Positions 1 to 6,628 of a stretch of DNA of 8,906 nucleotides are shown here, one piece after another; position 1 is the stretch's first letter, and every line of letters starts with the position of its first letter. The notes below the pieces were generated by a model. The model was not told the origin of the DNA. It made no database searches and saw only the letters and a program-made list of their open reading frames with translations. The stretch is from the NCBI GenBank assembly GCA_964572685.1, contig CAZNFJ010000061.1, positions 1 through 8,906 on the forward strand. Direction: 5' to 3'. The translations under genes and the position numbers were made by a program. The DNA comes from UBA2653 sp964572685 (lineage in GTDB: Bacteria; Pseudomonadota; Gammaproteobacteria; Legionellales; Legionellaceae).

Positions 1-33
1 TATGCACAGAAAGTATTAAATGGTATTTTTTGA
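1..33 (+). CDS. Possible C-terminal end of an upstream gene (partial)
   Basis: Frame 1 is open from the window edge and ends at TGA 31-33, reading YAQKVLNGIF and then stop. If real, it is the last ten codons of an upstream gene ending six bases before the ATG of the flavin oxidoreductase. That would fit an operon with translational coupling and would explain why the next gene lacks a visible ribosome binding site. Ten codons are too few to identify a family or to exclude a chance open frame, so this is a weak call. Confidence 0.2.
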   Translation, partial: YAQKVLNGIF

Positions 34-39
34 GCACTC

Positions 40-1116
40 ATGCGGTTGCCCTGGCTCTTTAAAACCTACCAACTCAAAACACTAAAACTACCCAATCGCA
101 TTGTAATGGCCCCGCTGACTCGGTGCCGTGCACATTCGGATGGAACACCAAGTGATTTTGCTGCATTATATTACCAACAACGAGCAAGAGCAGGGCTTAT
201 CATCAGTGAAGCTACTTGTATATCCCCACAAGCAAAAGGCTATGCTTTTACACCCGGAATATATACAAACGCTCATATTGAAGCCTGGAAAAAAATCACT
301 CGAGCCGTCCACGATGCTCAAGGTCGCATATTTTGTCAGCTGTGGCATGTGGGTCGTATCTCTCACCCCAATCTCCAGCCTCATCATGCACTACCTTTAG
401 CTCCCTCGGCTATTCAACCTAATGGCTTGGCTTTTACTGAAGAAGGATTTTTGCCATTTGTCACTCCAAGAGCTCTTGAAACTGTTGAAATCCCCTATAT
501 TATCGAACAATATCGTCACGCAGCAGTTTGTGCAAAGGCAGCTGGATTTGATGGCATTGAGCTACATGCGGCCAATGGTTATTTGCTAGATCAATTCCTT
601 CGCTCTGGAAGCAATCAAAGAACTGATGGCTATGGGGGCTCAGTTGAAAATCGCCTGCGTTTGATTATTGAAGTCATGGATGCACTTTTAACGGTATGGC
701 CTGCAGACCGAATCGGTATTCGCATATCACCGGTTTCAAAAATTCATGATATGAGCGATGAAAATCCTGAAAACACCTATTTAAAATTAATAGAAGCGCT
801 CAATCCCAAACACTTAAGTTATATTCATGTGATAGAGGGTTCTACCGACGAAAAAACTCGTACAGCATCAGACACCTTTGATTTTCAAAAACTAAAAAAT
901 ACTTTTCAAGGCAGTTACATCGCCAATTTAAACTACAATAAAGAACAAGCTATTGAAGCCGTCTATCAAAAACAAGCTGATCTGATTTCCTTTGGACGAC
1001 CCTTTATTGCCAATCCAAACCTGGTCGAAAAGCTTCAAAGAAATCTTCCTCTGCGAGAGGCGCCCAAGGAAACCTGGTATGGCGGTGGAGAACAAGGTTA
1101 CACAGATTGGGATTGA
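40..1116 (+). CDS. nemA: Old Yellow Enzyme family NADH:flavin oxidoreductase (NemA-like ene-reductase)
   Basis: This is a cytoplasmic FMN-dependent oxidoreductase of the OYE family. Members use NAD(P)H to reduce activated C=C bonds and often nitro compounds or N-ethylmaleimide; the physiological substrate here is unknown. The 358 residues match the usual length of about 360 and form one TIM barrel. Visible family motifs are LPNRIVMAPLTR near residues 17-28 (FMN-binding Thr26), QLWHVGRISHP at 100-110, HAANGYLLDQFL at 176-187, DGYGGSVENR at 196-205, and the phosphate-binding GRPFIANPNL at 319-328. The C-terminal WYGGGEQGYTD is typical of the NemA branch. His176/Asn179 is the substrate-binding pair (OYE1-like His/Asn rather than His/His) and Tyr181 the probable proton donor. 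ATG 40 is used because the frame has a stop at 31-33; TTG 46 is possible. No clear Shine-Dalgarno is visible. The family is certain; the exact symbol is less so. Confidence 0.9.
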   Translation: MRLPWLFKTYQLKTLKLPNRIVMAPLTRCRAHSDGTPSDFAALYYQQRARAGLIISEATCISPQAKGYAFTPGIYTNAHIEAWKKITRAVHDAQGRIFCQLWHVGRISHPNLQPHHALPLAPSAIQPNGLAFTEEGFLPFVTPRALETVEIPYIIEQYRHAAVCAKAAGFDGIELHAANGYLLDQFLRSGSNQRTDGYGGSVENRLRLIIEVMDALLTVWPADRIGIRISPVSKIHDMSDENPENTYLKLIEALNPKHLSYIHVIEGSTDEKTRTASDTFDFQKLKNTFQGSYIANLNYNKEQAIEAVYQKQADLISFGRPFIANPNLVEKLQRNLPLREAPKETWYGGGEQGYTDWD

Positions 1117-1139
1117 TATGGATCATCTTTTTAAATCAT

Positions 1140-1157
1140 AACTTAATTCATTAAGTT
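1140..1157. repeat. AT-rich inverted repeat downstream of the oxidoreductase gene
   Basis: AACTTAAT and ATTAAGTT form a perfect 8-bp inverted repeat around a TC centre, 24 bases after the oxidoreductase stop codon. The stem is nearly all A-T pairs, so it would be a poor terminator. It could equally be a binding site for a dimeric regulator or have arisen by chance in AT-rich DNA. Confidence 0.3.
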
Positions 1158-1355
1158 TATTTCATCAAATTGCACTGGACCAAAAGGAAAATATTTTGCT
1201 GCCACTTGAAAAATGAAATAGATTTTTAGAGGAAAACTCCGCCTGAAAATTATTGAATCACAAATTCATCTCACAAGGCTGCAATAAAACAAAAATAACT
1301 TATTTTCAAGATCCCCACTCCATTCCTCTCTCTAGTATTTTCTAAGATCAATATG

Positions 1356-1361
1356 TATAAT
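1356..1361 (+). promoter_or_regulatory. Candidate -10 element for the C1 peptidase gene
   Basis: A perfect TATAAT lies 62 bases before the peptidase ATG. The sequence 17 bp upstream (TAGTAT) is a poor match to the sigma-70 -35 consensus, so the promoter may be weak or need an activator. The gene is preceded by a long non-coding gap and needs its own promoter, which supports the call. Confidence 0.35.
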
Positions 1362-1408
1362 CTCAATAAATTGACTGTACTCAAAATCTAAAACTTCACT
1401 TATTTTGT

Positions 1409-1413
1409 AAGGA
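1409..1413 (+). promoter_or_regulatory. Ribosome binding site of the C1 peptidase gene
   Basis: AAGGA ends ten bases before ATG 1424. It supports that start, which also places a proper signal peptide at the N-terminus. Confidence 0.5.
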
Positions 1414-1423
1414 TCTAAATAAT

Positions 1424-2428
1424 ATGAAAAAATTGATGATATCAACCATCTTGCTCAGTCTTGGTTCATTAGCATATTCCAACGATGTAATTGAATTTCA
1501 AAACACCCAGAACAAAACGCAACAAATTCGTTTATTACCCATTTCCTTAAATGCCAAAAGTCAAAATCGTATAGCAACTCAATTATCCAGAAAAATACCT
1601 TTAGCTTTCCAATACAGCACATTTCCCTCATCTGTTAATTTGGGCATGAACAATGTACCCGTACTCGATCAGGGGATGCACGGCACATGTGCGACATTTG
1701 CGGTCACCGGCGCCCTTGATGCCATCATGAATAAAGGTGACTATATTAGTCAATTATGTCATTTGACTTTAGGACAACATTTAAGTCAGCATAGCTATCA
1801 AGCAAGTGGTTGGGATGGTGCTTTTACAAATGATGTTCTCTATCAAATTCATACACATGGTATCATTAACAAAACCAAACAATCTTCTGTTGGTTGTGCT
1901 GGGTTAACCCAATATCCTGGCAATGAAAATATTGATCCACTCAATGAAATGACCTTGGATGAATTTCATCAACTTAGCGAAAGTTCCACGGCTCAAAAAG
2001 ATTACGATGTCAGCTCTTTACTCGATTTTTATCAATTCATTAAAAGTGAAAAATCCGCTGAAGATGTTGTTAAAAGTCTAAAAACAAGCCTGAATAATGG
2101 TGATCGAGTGCTAATTGGAACGATTCTCACCACGGCTGATGAAGTTGGTGCTTATGGTAAGTATCATGAACGCGCTGACAGTTGGGTAGTTACCCCAGAG
2201 GTCATTTCTGCCATTAAAGCTAAAAATTACGGCGCTCACGCCATGATTATTATTGGTTACGATGATAAAGCCGAAGCCATTGATAATCACGGCAAAAGCC
2301 ATAGAGGTCTATTTATTCTAAGAAACTCTTGGGGACCCAATGCTGGTGATAAAGGCAACTACTACATGAGCTATCAATATTTATCAAGTCTTGCTTTTGA
2401 TTTGATTCAAGTCAGAACACTTGATTGA
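1424..2428 (+). CDS. Secreted C1 (papain-like) family cysteine peptidase
   Basis: This is a 334-residue exported cysteine protease. The N-terminus has two lysines, a hydrophobic stretch (residues 5-17) and a likely signal peptidase site after AYS (about residue 19). The papain catalytic set is present in order: oxyanion Gln83 and nucleophile Cys89 in LDQGMHGTCATFA, His272 in YGAHAMIIIGYDD, and Asn301 in RNSWGPNAGDKG, the usual C-terminal papain motif. The Trp that normally follows the papain nucleophile is Ala here. Cys112 and Cys158 are the only other cysteines in the mature part and could form a disulfide. About 60 residues separate the signal peptide from the catalytic domain, perhaps a short propeptide. 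From memory, Legionella secretes C1 peptidases of this kind through the type II system (for example Lpg2622); applying that here is inference. The gene has its own -10, ribosome binding site and a downstream hairpin, so it is probably monocistronic. The substrate is unknown. Confidence 0.85.
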   Translation: MKKLMISTILLSLGSLAYSNDVIEFQNTQNKTQQIRLLPISLNAKSQNRIATQLSRKIPLAFQYSTFPSSVNLGMNNVPVLDQGMHGTCATFAVTGALDAIMNKGDYISQLCHLTLGQHLSQHSYQASGWDGAFTNDVLYQIHTHGIINKTKQSSVGCAGLTQYPGNENIDPLNEMTLDEFHQLSESSTAQKDYDVSSLLDFYQFIKSEKSAEDVVKSLKTSLNNGDRVLIGTILTTADEVGAYGKYHERADSWVVTPEVISAIKAKNYGAHAMIIIGYDDKAEAIDNHGKSHRGLFILRNSWGPNAGDKGNYYMSYQYLSSLAFDLIQVRTLD

Positions 2429-2431
2429 TCT

Positions 2432-2467
2432 AAAATGCAACAAACGGTTTTCTGTTTGTTGCATTTT
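2432..2467 (+). terminator. Rho-independent terminator after the C1 peptidase gene
   Basis: AAAATGCAACAAAC and GTTTGTTGCATTTT form a perfect 14-bp stem around an 8-base loop, starting three bases after the peptidase stop. The A-tract and T-tract are the outer stem bases, so the hairpin could act in both directions. The downstream sequence continues as a C/T-rich run rather than a pure T-run. Confidence 0.8.
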
Positions 2468-2490
2468 CTCTCTAAAAATTCAAATTTTAC

Positions 2491-2519
2491 TTGACTATTT
2501 TGTCAATCACGTCTAAATC
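2491..2519 (+). promoter_or_regulatory. Weak promoter candidate for the 427-residue unknown gene
   Basis: TTGACT at 2491-2496 matches five of six bases of the -35 consensus. With a 17-bp spacer the -10 would be TAAATC (2514-2519), only a partial match. The -35 is also the left arm of a small inverted repeat, TTGAC-TATTTT-GTCAA (2491-2506), which could be an operator. The preceding terminator means the gene needs its own promoter somewhere in this gap. Confidence 0.3.
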
Positions 2520-2564
2520 TTAGAAATAGTCTTTTAATTTTTTCTATTTTAGAGATAGCCCATA

Positions 2565-3848
2565 ATGATCTTTTTTAAAAAGAATTATGCGAAAAACTCA
2601 AGTCTTCAAATAGAAGATTATATTCCTGCGCCTACCTACCATAGTCTATTACCCAAATATCAACAATTTCTAAACAAGCTATTTGAAAATCCTTCAGCAC
2701 ATCTTGAAAAATTTCTCGCCAAGATCCAATCCAATGGTGTTCTCATGAATCGTGAAATTCTAGAGATGATGCTCGATCAATTGTTTATTGAAAATCAAAT
2801 TCCCATACAAGCATTTACCTTGGAAAATGCAAAAAGCTTCAGTATTCCAAACCTAAAACATAGCTCTTCAACCGCGTTTAAATTCTGGATCGAACTTTTG
2901 CAAGAATTAAAAATCTGGAAATCTCTGGAAACGGATGAAACTGCTATGTACCATTTCTTTAATATCATAGATAAAATGATAAGTTCCAGAGTAGAGCCAA
3001 AATTCGAAGGAACAACCCCTAACAGTTCTTTTTGGAAAAAAGAATTGGCATTTCCTGAAATCACCGCCTTTAAGTTTTTATTCGATCAATTTAAAAATTT
3101 TCATTGCGATGAAGTGGTTCAAGCCAAACGTCCCATGGATTTAATTGAACTCTATTGTTTACTAGAAGATGCCGCATTTTCACAAAATTTGATACGCATT
3201 TCCAATGAACATTTAGATTTTTTAAGAGCATTGAATGGTAGCGCATTATTATTACGAGCCATTCAACTCTTCCCTGCCGCCATGCCAGATTTTATCGCGT
3301 TTCAACTCAATAATAAGGATTGTCCACAAATTCAAAATCATGATTTTATGAACGATGAATCTTTTCTAGCTTTCTTTGGTAAACATCCCCATCTTGAAAA
3401 ATTTAATCGATTGGGATTTTTTCATGCCCTGGGAATATATCTTGATTATCATCTCAGATTAGATAAAAAATATTTTGAAAATCTCAATTTCGATGATCAG
3501 GTTGATGCATTAATACAACGTACACTCAATCCCAATGCCGAGGTTCAACATATTGAACATTTTCAATATCTATCCAAACGCTTGATATTTATATTCAATC
3601 GACTCACGGCCAACGGATATCTGATGCGCTCACCAATATTAAAAGGTCTGGGTTATCACCCACTCATCAATACAGAGCTACCCATTCAATTTTCAGATTA
3701 TCTACCTTATTTTTATCAACACTTTCATCAGTATCCCAAAGATTTACAAAAAGAACTCATTGTCACAGCACTTTCCTCAAGAACATTCGTCTCCACTGAA
3801 ATTTCCTCGCCAACGCAAGAACGTCATAGCATCGATCAAAAGTTCTAA
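2565..3848 (+). CDS. Hypothetical protein, 427 residues, probably cytosolic and mainly helical
   Basis: I do not recognise this protein. It has no signal peptide, no convincing membrane segment and no known catalytic or nucleotide-binding motif. It is rich in Phe, Leu, Asn, Gln and His, and the pattern of hydrophobic residues suggests many alpha helices. Two segments resemble each other: KIQSNGVLMNREIL (53-66) and RLTANGYLMRSPIL (346-359), and HLEKF occurs at 46-50 and 276-280. This hints at a repeat or solenoid architecture, but the similarity is short. ATG 2565 is preceded by AGAGA nine bases upstream. The gene sits between the C1 peptidase terminator and the rsfS promoter, so it is probably transcribed alone. 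If the host is Legionella, a secreted effector is conceivable, but the C-terminus shows no strong glutamate-rich signal; I assign no function. It is not HolA or NadD, which often precede rsfS. Confidence 0.7.
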   Translation: MIFFKKNYAKNSSLQIEDYIPAPTYHSLLPKYQQFLNKLFENPSAHLEKFLAKIQSNGVLMNREILEMMLDQLFIENQIPIQAFTLENAKSFSIPNLKHSSSTAFKFWIELLQELKIWKSLETDETAMYHFFNIIDKMISSRVEPKFEGTTPNSSFWKKELAFPEITAFKFLFDQFKNFHCDEVVQAKRPMDLIELYCLLEDAAFSQNLIRISNEHLDFLRALNGSALLLRAIQLFPAAMPDFIAFQLNNKDCPQIQNHDFMNDESFLAFFGKHPHLEKFNRLGFFHALGIYLDYHLRLDKKYFENLNFDDQVDALIQRTLNPNAEVQHIEHFQYLSKRLIFIFNRLTANGYLMRSPILKGLGYHPLINTELPIQFSDYLPYFYQHFHQYPKDLQKELIVTALSSRTFVSTEISSPTQERHSIDQKF

Positions 3849-3851
3849 TAC

Positions 3852-3881
3852 TTGTTGCTCTATCAATATTATTGTTATAAT
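3852..3881 (+). promoter_or_regulatory. Extended -10 promoter of the rsfS-rlmH-mrdA-rodA operon
   Basis: A perfect extended -10, TG-T-TATAAT (3873-3881), begins 25 bases after the stop of the unknown gene. TTGTTG at 3852-3857 is a partial -35 with an 18-bp spacer. Transcription would begin near 3887-3889, inside a run of nine T residues (3883-3891), leaving a short leader of about 25 bases before the rsfS ATG. An in-frame ATG at 3880 overlaps the -10 itself and so cannot be the translated start from this promoter. Confidence 0.6.
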
Positions 3882-3912
3882 GTTTTTTTTTGTACTTAAA
3901 GAATATTTTAAT

Positions 3913-4260
3913 ATGCTATCACCATCACAAACATTAGAACTCATTCAACACGTTTTAGAAGAAATGAAAGCCCAAAACATCATCAAAATAGATGTCTCGC
4001 AAAAAACATCTATTGCCGATTATATGTTCATATGTACTGGTCGTGCGTCACGGCATGTACTTGCTATTGCAGATGAACTCTATAGTGAACTTAAAAAAGC
4101 AGGCGTATCACATGTGCGCTTATCAGGAACCGAAAGTGGAGAGTGGGCATTAATGGATTGTGGCGATGTCATTGTGCACATCATGCAACCTGAAACTCGC
4201 GCTTATTATAACTTGGAAGAAATTTGGCAAGATTCAGCTTCGCAATCCAATCATGCTTAA
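3913..4260 (+). CDS. rsfS: Ribosome silencing factor RsfS
   Basis: RsfS (formerly YbeB, Iojap family) binds ribosomal protein uL14 on the 50S subunit and blocks joining with 30S, shutting down translation in stationary phase or starvation. The 115-residue product covers the whole family domain: KAQNIIKIDVSQKTSIADYM (19-38), FICTGRASRHVLAIAD (39-54), and GEWALMDCGDVIVHIMQ (76-92) followed by a tail with LEEIW. These closely parallel E. coli RsfS. The frame is open back to 3760, but residues upstream of ATG 3913 do not resemble the family, overlap the preceding gene and precede the promoter, so 3913 is chosen. An AAAGAA-like sequence about ten bases upstream is a weak ribosome binding site. The last eight bases overlap the rlmH start. 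Confidence 0.93.
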   Translation: MLSPSQTLELIQHVLEEMKAQNIIKIDVSQKTSIADYMFICTGRASRHVLAIADELYSELKKAGVSHVRLSGTESGEWALMDCGDVIVHIMQPETRAYYNLEEIWQDSASQSNHA

Positions 4261-4723
4261 AATCACCATTTGCGCACTGGGGCATAAAATGCCTCAGTGG
4301 GTGGACACAGGCTGCAAAGAATTAGCAAAGCGTTTGGAACGAAAAATTCAAGTGGAATGGACTGAGCTTCCATTGATCAAACGAACTGACGCTTCAAAAC
4401 TCAGTCAAATTCTTGAAAAAGAATATCAGATGATGCTTGATTCTATTCCCGCAAAGGCGCATATTATTTGTTTAGATGCGAAAGGGAAAAATTTTACGAG
4501 TGAAGGACTCGCTCATCGAATGGATGAATTGCAACATCTCCATTCCCATTGGTGTATTTTAATCGGCGGTCCTGAGGGTTTACACCCTAACTTGAAAAAT
4601 AAATGCCATGAAATGTGGTCTCTTTCAGCATTAACATTTCCACACCCAATGGTTCGACTGATTTTAATTGAAAGCCTTTACCGTTCGTGGTGTATTTTAA
4701 ATAATCATCCTTACCATAAATAA
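4253..4723 (+). CDS. rlmH: 23S rRNA (pseudouridine1915-N3)-methyltransferase RlmH
   Basis: RlmH uses S-adenosylmethionine to methylate pseudouridine 1915 in helix 69 of 23S rRNA, acting on assembled 70S ribosomes as a homodimer. The 156-residue product matches the usual length of about 155 and is a minimal SPOUT (knotted) methyltransferase. Diagnostic parts are the N-terminal KITICALGHKMPQWV, LDAKGK at 74-79, the SAM-binding loop LIGGPEGL at 103-110, and the C-terminal knot region HPMVRLILIESLYRSWCILN with NHPYHK at the extreme end. ATG 4253 is chosen because homology begins there, although the frame is open back to 4160. The start overlaps the end of rsfS and no Shine-Dalgarno is visible, so translation is probably coupled to rsfS. 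Confidence 0.95.
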   Translation: MLKITICALGHKMPQWVDTGCKELAKRLERKIQVEWTELPLIKRTDASKLSQILEKEYQMMLDSIPAKAHIICLDAKGKNFTSEGLAHRMDELQHLHSHWCILIGGPEGLHPNLKNKCHEMWSLSALTFPHPMVRLILIESLYRSWCILNNHPYHK

Positions 4724-4729
4724 AAATTG

Positions 4730-6628
4730 ATGAATAAAAAACTTTTTGAACCCAAAAAAAAACCAAGAAAAAGTATACAAGAAGTTTTAAATTTTCGTTT
4801 AGGCTTTCTATATTTTTTATTCTTTATTTTTGCCGTCATGCTGGTGATTCGACTTGGATTTTTAACGTACTATCAATATGCCCATTTCGCTACACTTTCA
4901 TTGCAAAATCAAATGAAGATCATTCCAATCGCGCCTCCCAGAGGTATTATTCTGGATAGAAATGGTGTTATTCTTGCTGAAAACCGCCCCGTGTATGTTC
5001 TAGAGGTTATCCCTGAGCATGTGCAAAATCTACAAGAGGCGCTTGATAAAATTCAAAATTTAATGCCAAGCATTACCGATGATGACATTGAACGTTTTCA
5101 AAAAGAACGTCGCCAACATCGTCGAGATACTCCTTCTGTCCTAAAAATGCATTTAAATCGTGAGGAAGTGGCTGTTTTTGCCAGTCACCAATATCAATTC
5201 CCCGGTTTCCACATCACCGCGCGTCTAATGCGTCATTATCCTTTCAAAAAACGCATGGCCCATATTATCGGTTATGTTGGCCGTATCAATGAACAAGAGT
5301 TACAAACCATTGATAGTATCAATTATCAAGGATCCAATTTTATTGGGAAACAAGGTATTGAAAAATATTACGAAGATATTCTCCATGGCCGAGTAGGATA
5401 TGAACAAGTCGAAACCAATGTCACCGGTAAAACCATCCGAATCATCTCCAGAAAACCCTCTGTGTCAGGTAGAAAAATTTATCTCACGCTTGATAGCAGA
5501 CTCCAAAAAGTTGCTTACAAAGCACTTAAAGGACTTGAAGGATCGGTCGTTTTAATCAATGTTCGAGATGGCGGCATACTCGCGCTAGTCAGTCGTCCAA
5601 GTTTCAATCCCAATCTATTCACTACAGGCATCAGTTCCAAGGATTATAAAGAACTGCTAAATTCACCTGACAGGCCTTTGTTCCATCGAGCCGTTCGCGG
5701 CTTATATCCACCAGCTTCTACCGTCAAACCTTTTATGGCAATTGCTGGATTGGATGCAGGAGTTGTGGATGAAAAATTTGGTATACGCGACCCGGGTTGG
5801 TTTATGTTACCGGGCGTTTCACACCGCTATCGAGATTGGAAAAGAACTGGTCATGGCGTGGTCAACGTCTCGCGAGCAGTCATGGTTTCCTGTGATACGT
5901 TTTTCTATACATTGGGACATAAAATGGGTATTACGACCATGTCCAAAATGATGAAAAATTTTGGTTTTGGACAGCTGACAGGCATTGATATTCCTGAAGA
6001 GCTTCCAGGAATCATGCCCGATCCAATTTGGAAAAAAGAAAGAAAACATCAAAGCTGGTACCCAGGCGATACCGTCATCACGTCCATTGGACAAGGTTTT
6101 TGGTTGGCTTCCCCACTACAACTTGCCCATGCTGCAGCCACCATGAGTCAAAAAGGCCAAGGCTATCAACCCCATTTTTTAAAAGAAATGATTGATGAAC
6201 AAAATCACAAAATCGTTTTTCATCCTATTGAAAATACCCCCATTCACTTGTCCGATGAAAAATATTGGAGCATCGTCCATGAAGCCATGCATGCTGTAAT
6301 TACCAATAACGAGGGAACTGGTTACCGCTTCGGTCGAGATGCTTTTTATCCTGTTGCCGGCAAAACAGGTACAGCCCAGGTATTTGCATTAAGTCAAAAT
6401 GATCATAACAAAAAAACCATCATCACCAATAAGTACTTAAAAGATCATTCCTGGTTTATTGCCTTTGCGCCTGTTGAAAATCCAGAAGTCGCTATTGCAG
6501 TAATGGTTGAACATGATACCACTGCGTCACAAGTCGCTAGAGCTGTTCTGGATGCCTACTTCAAAAATCGTGAAGCTGAATTTAGAAAAATAGAACCCCC
6601 GAAAACTGAACCCGAGGCTTTACCATGA
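4730..6628 (+). CDS. mrdA: Penicillin-binding protein 2 (peptidoglycan D,D-transpeptidase MrdA)
   Basis: PBP2 is the class B transpeptidase that cross-links peptidoglycan during lateral wall growth, working with RodA and MreB. The 632-residue product has a short cytoplasmic N-terminus, one membrane anchor (about residues 23-47), a periplasmic dimerisation domain with IAPPRGIILDRNG (67-79) and IGKQGIEKYYEDILHG (205-220), and a C-terminal transpeptidase domain. The three active-site motifs are intact: STVK (Ser330 to Lys333), SCD (388-390 region, after VMV) and KTGTAQVF starting at 545. The residue before the catalytic Ser is Ala rather than the Gly of E. coli YPPGSTVK. Ser330 would be the target of beta-lactams such as mecillinam. 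ATG 4730 follows rlmH by six bases; the adjacent TTG 4727 would add one residue. No clear ribosome binding site is present. The stop overlaps the rodA start as ATGA. Confidence 0.95.
   Translation: MNKKLFEPKKKPRKSIQEVLNFRLGFLYFLFFIFAVMLVIRLGFLTYYQYAHFATLSLQNQMKIIPIAPPRGIILDRNGVILAENRPVYVLEVIPEHVQNLQEALDKIQNLMPSITDDDIERFQKERRQHRRDTPSVLKMHLNREEVAVFASHQYQFPGFHITARLMRHYPFKKRMAHIIGYVGRINEQELQTIDSINYQGSNFIGKQGIEKYYEDILHGRVGYEQVETNVTGKTIRIISRKPSVSGRKIYLTLDSRLQKVAYKALKGLEGSVVLINVRDGGILALVSRPSFNPNLFTTGISSKDYKELLNSPDRPLFHRAVRGLYPPASTVKPFMAIAGLDAGVVDEKFGIRDPGWFMLPGVSHRYRDWKRTGHGVVNVSRAVMVSCDTFFYTLGHKMGITTMSKMMKNFGFGQLTGIDIPEELPGIMPDPIWKKERKHQSWYPGDTVITSIGQGFWLASPLQLAHAAATMSQKGQGYQPHFLKEMIDEQNHKIVFHPIENTPIHLSDEKYWSIVHEAMHAVITNNEGTGYRFGRDAFYPVAGKTGTAQVFALSQNDHNKKTIITNKYLKDHSWFIAFAPVENPEVAIAVMVEHDTTASQVARAVLDAYFKNREAEFRKIEPPKTEPEALP

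Larger units (their letters stand above)
1117..1423. other. Intergenic region without a recognisable gene
   Basis: This AT-rich stretch of 307 bases between the flavin oxidoreductase and the C1 peptidase shows no credible coding region on either strand. It holds an AT-rich palindrome soon after the oxidoreductase stop and, near its right end, a perfect TATAAT and an AAGGA ribosome binding site that belong to the peptidase gene. No strong GC-rich terminator hairpin follows the oxidoreductase gene. Confidence 0.6.

Noticed and set aside
128..400. Alternative-frame open frames on both strands inside the oxidoreductase gene
   Set aside because: They overlap a gene with clear family motifs, have no family resemblance of their own and no ribosome binding sites.
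2565..3848. Identity of the 427-residue protein as HolA or NadD, the common rsfS neighbours
   Set aside because: It is longer than both, lacks the NadD nucleotide-binding GGTFDP and HxGH motifs, and shows no resemblance to the polymerase delta subunit that I can recognise.
3868..3891. Possible terminator: ATTAT/ATAAT stem followed by nine T
   Set aside because: The stem is five A-T pairs and too weak to terminate; the same bases make a perfect extended -10, which is the better explanation.
3760..3912. N-terminal extension of rsfS starting at 3760 or 3880
   Set aside because: The extra residues do not resemble RsfS, the extension overlaps the end of the preceding gene, and ATG 3880 lies within the -10 of the operon promoter.
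4160..4252. N-terminal extension of rlmH back to 4160
   Set aside because: Family homology begins exactly at ATG 4253, the resulting 156 residues match the usual length, and the upstream part is the shadow of rsfS.
5742..6094. Open frames of 69 and 91 residues inside mrdA
   Set aside because: They lie wholly inside the transpeptidase domain of PBP2 and have no recognisable motifs or start signals.
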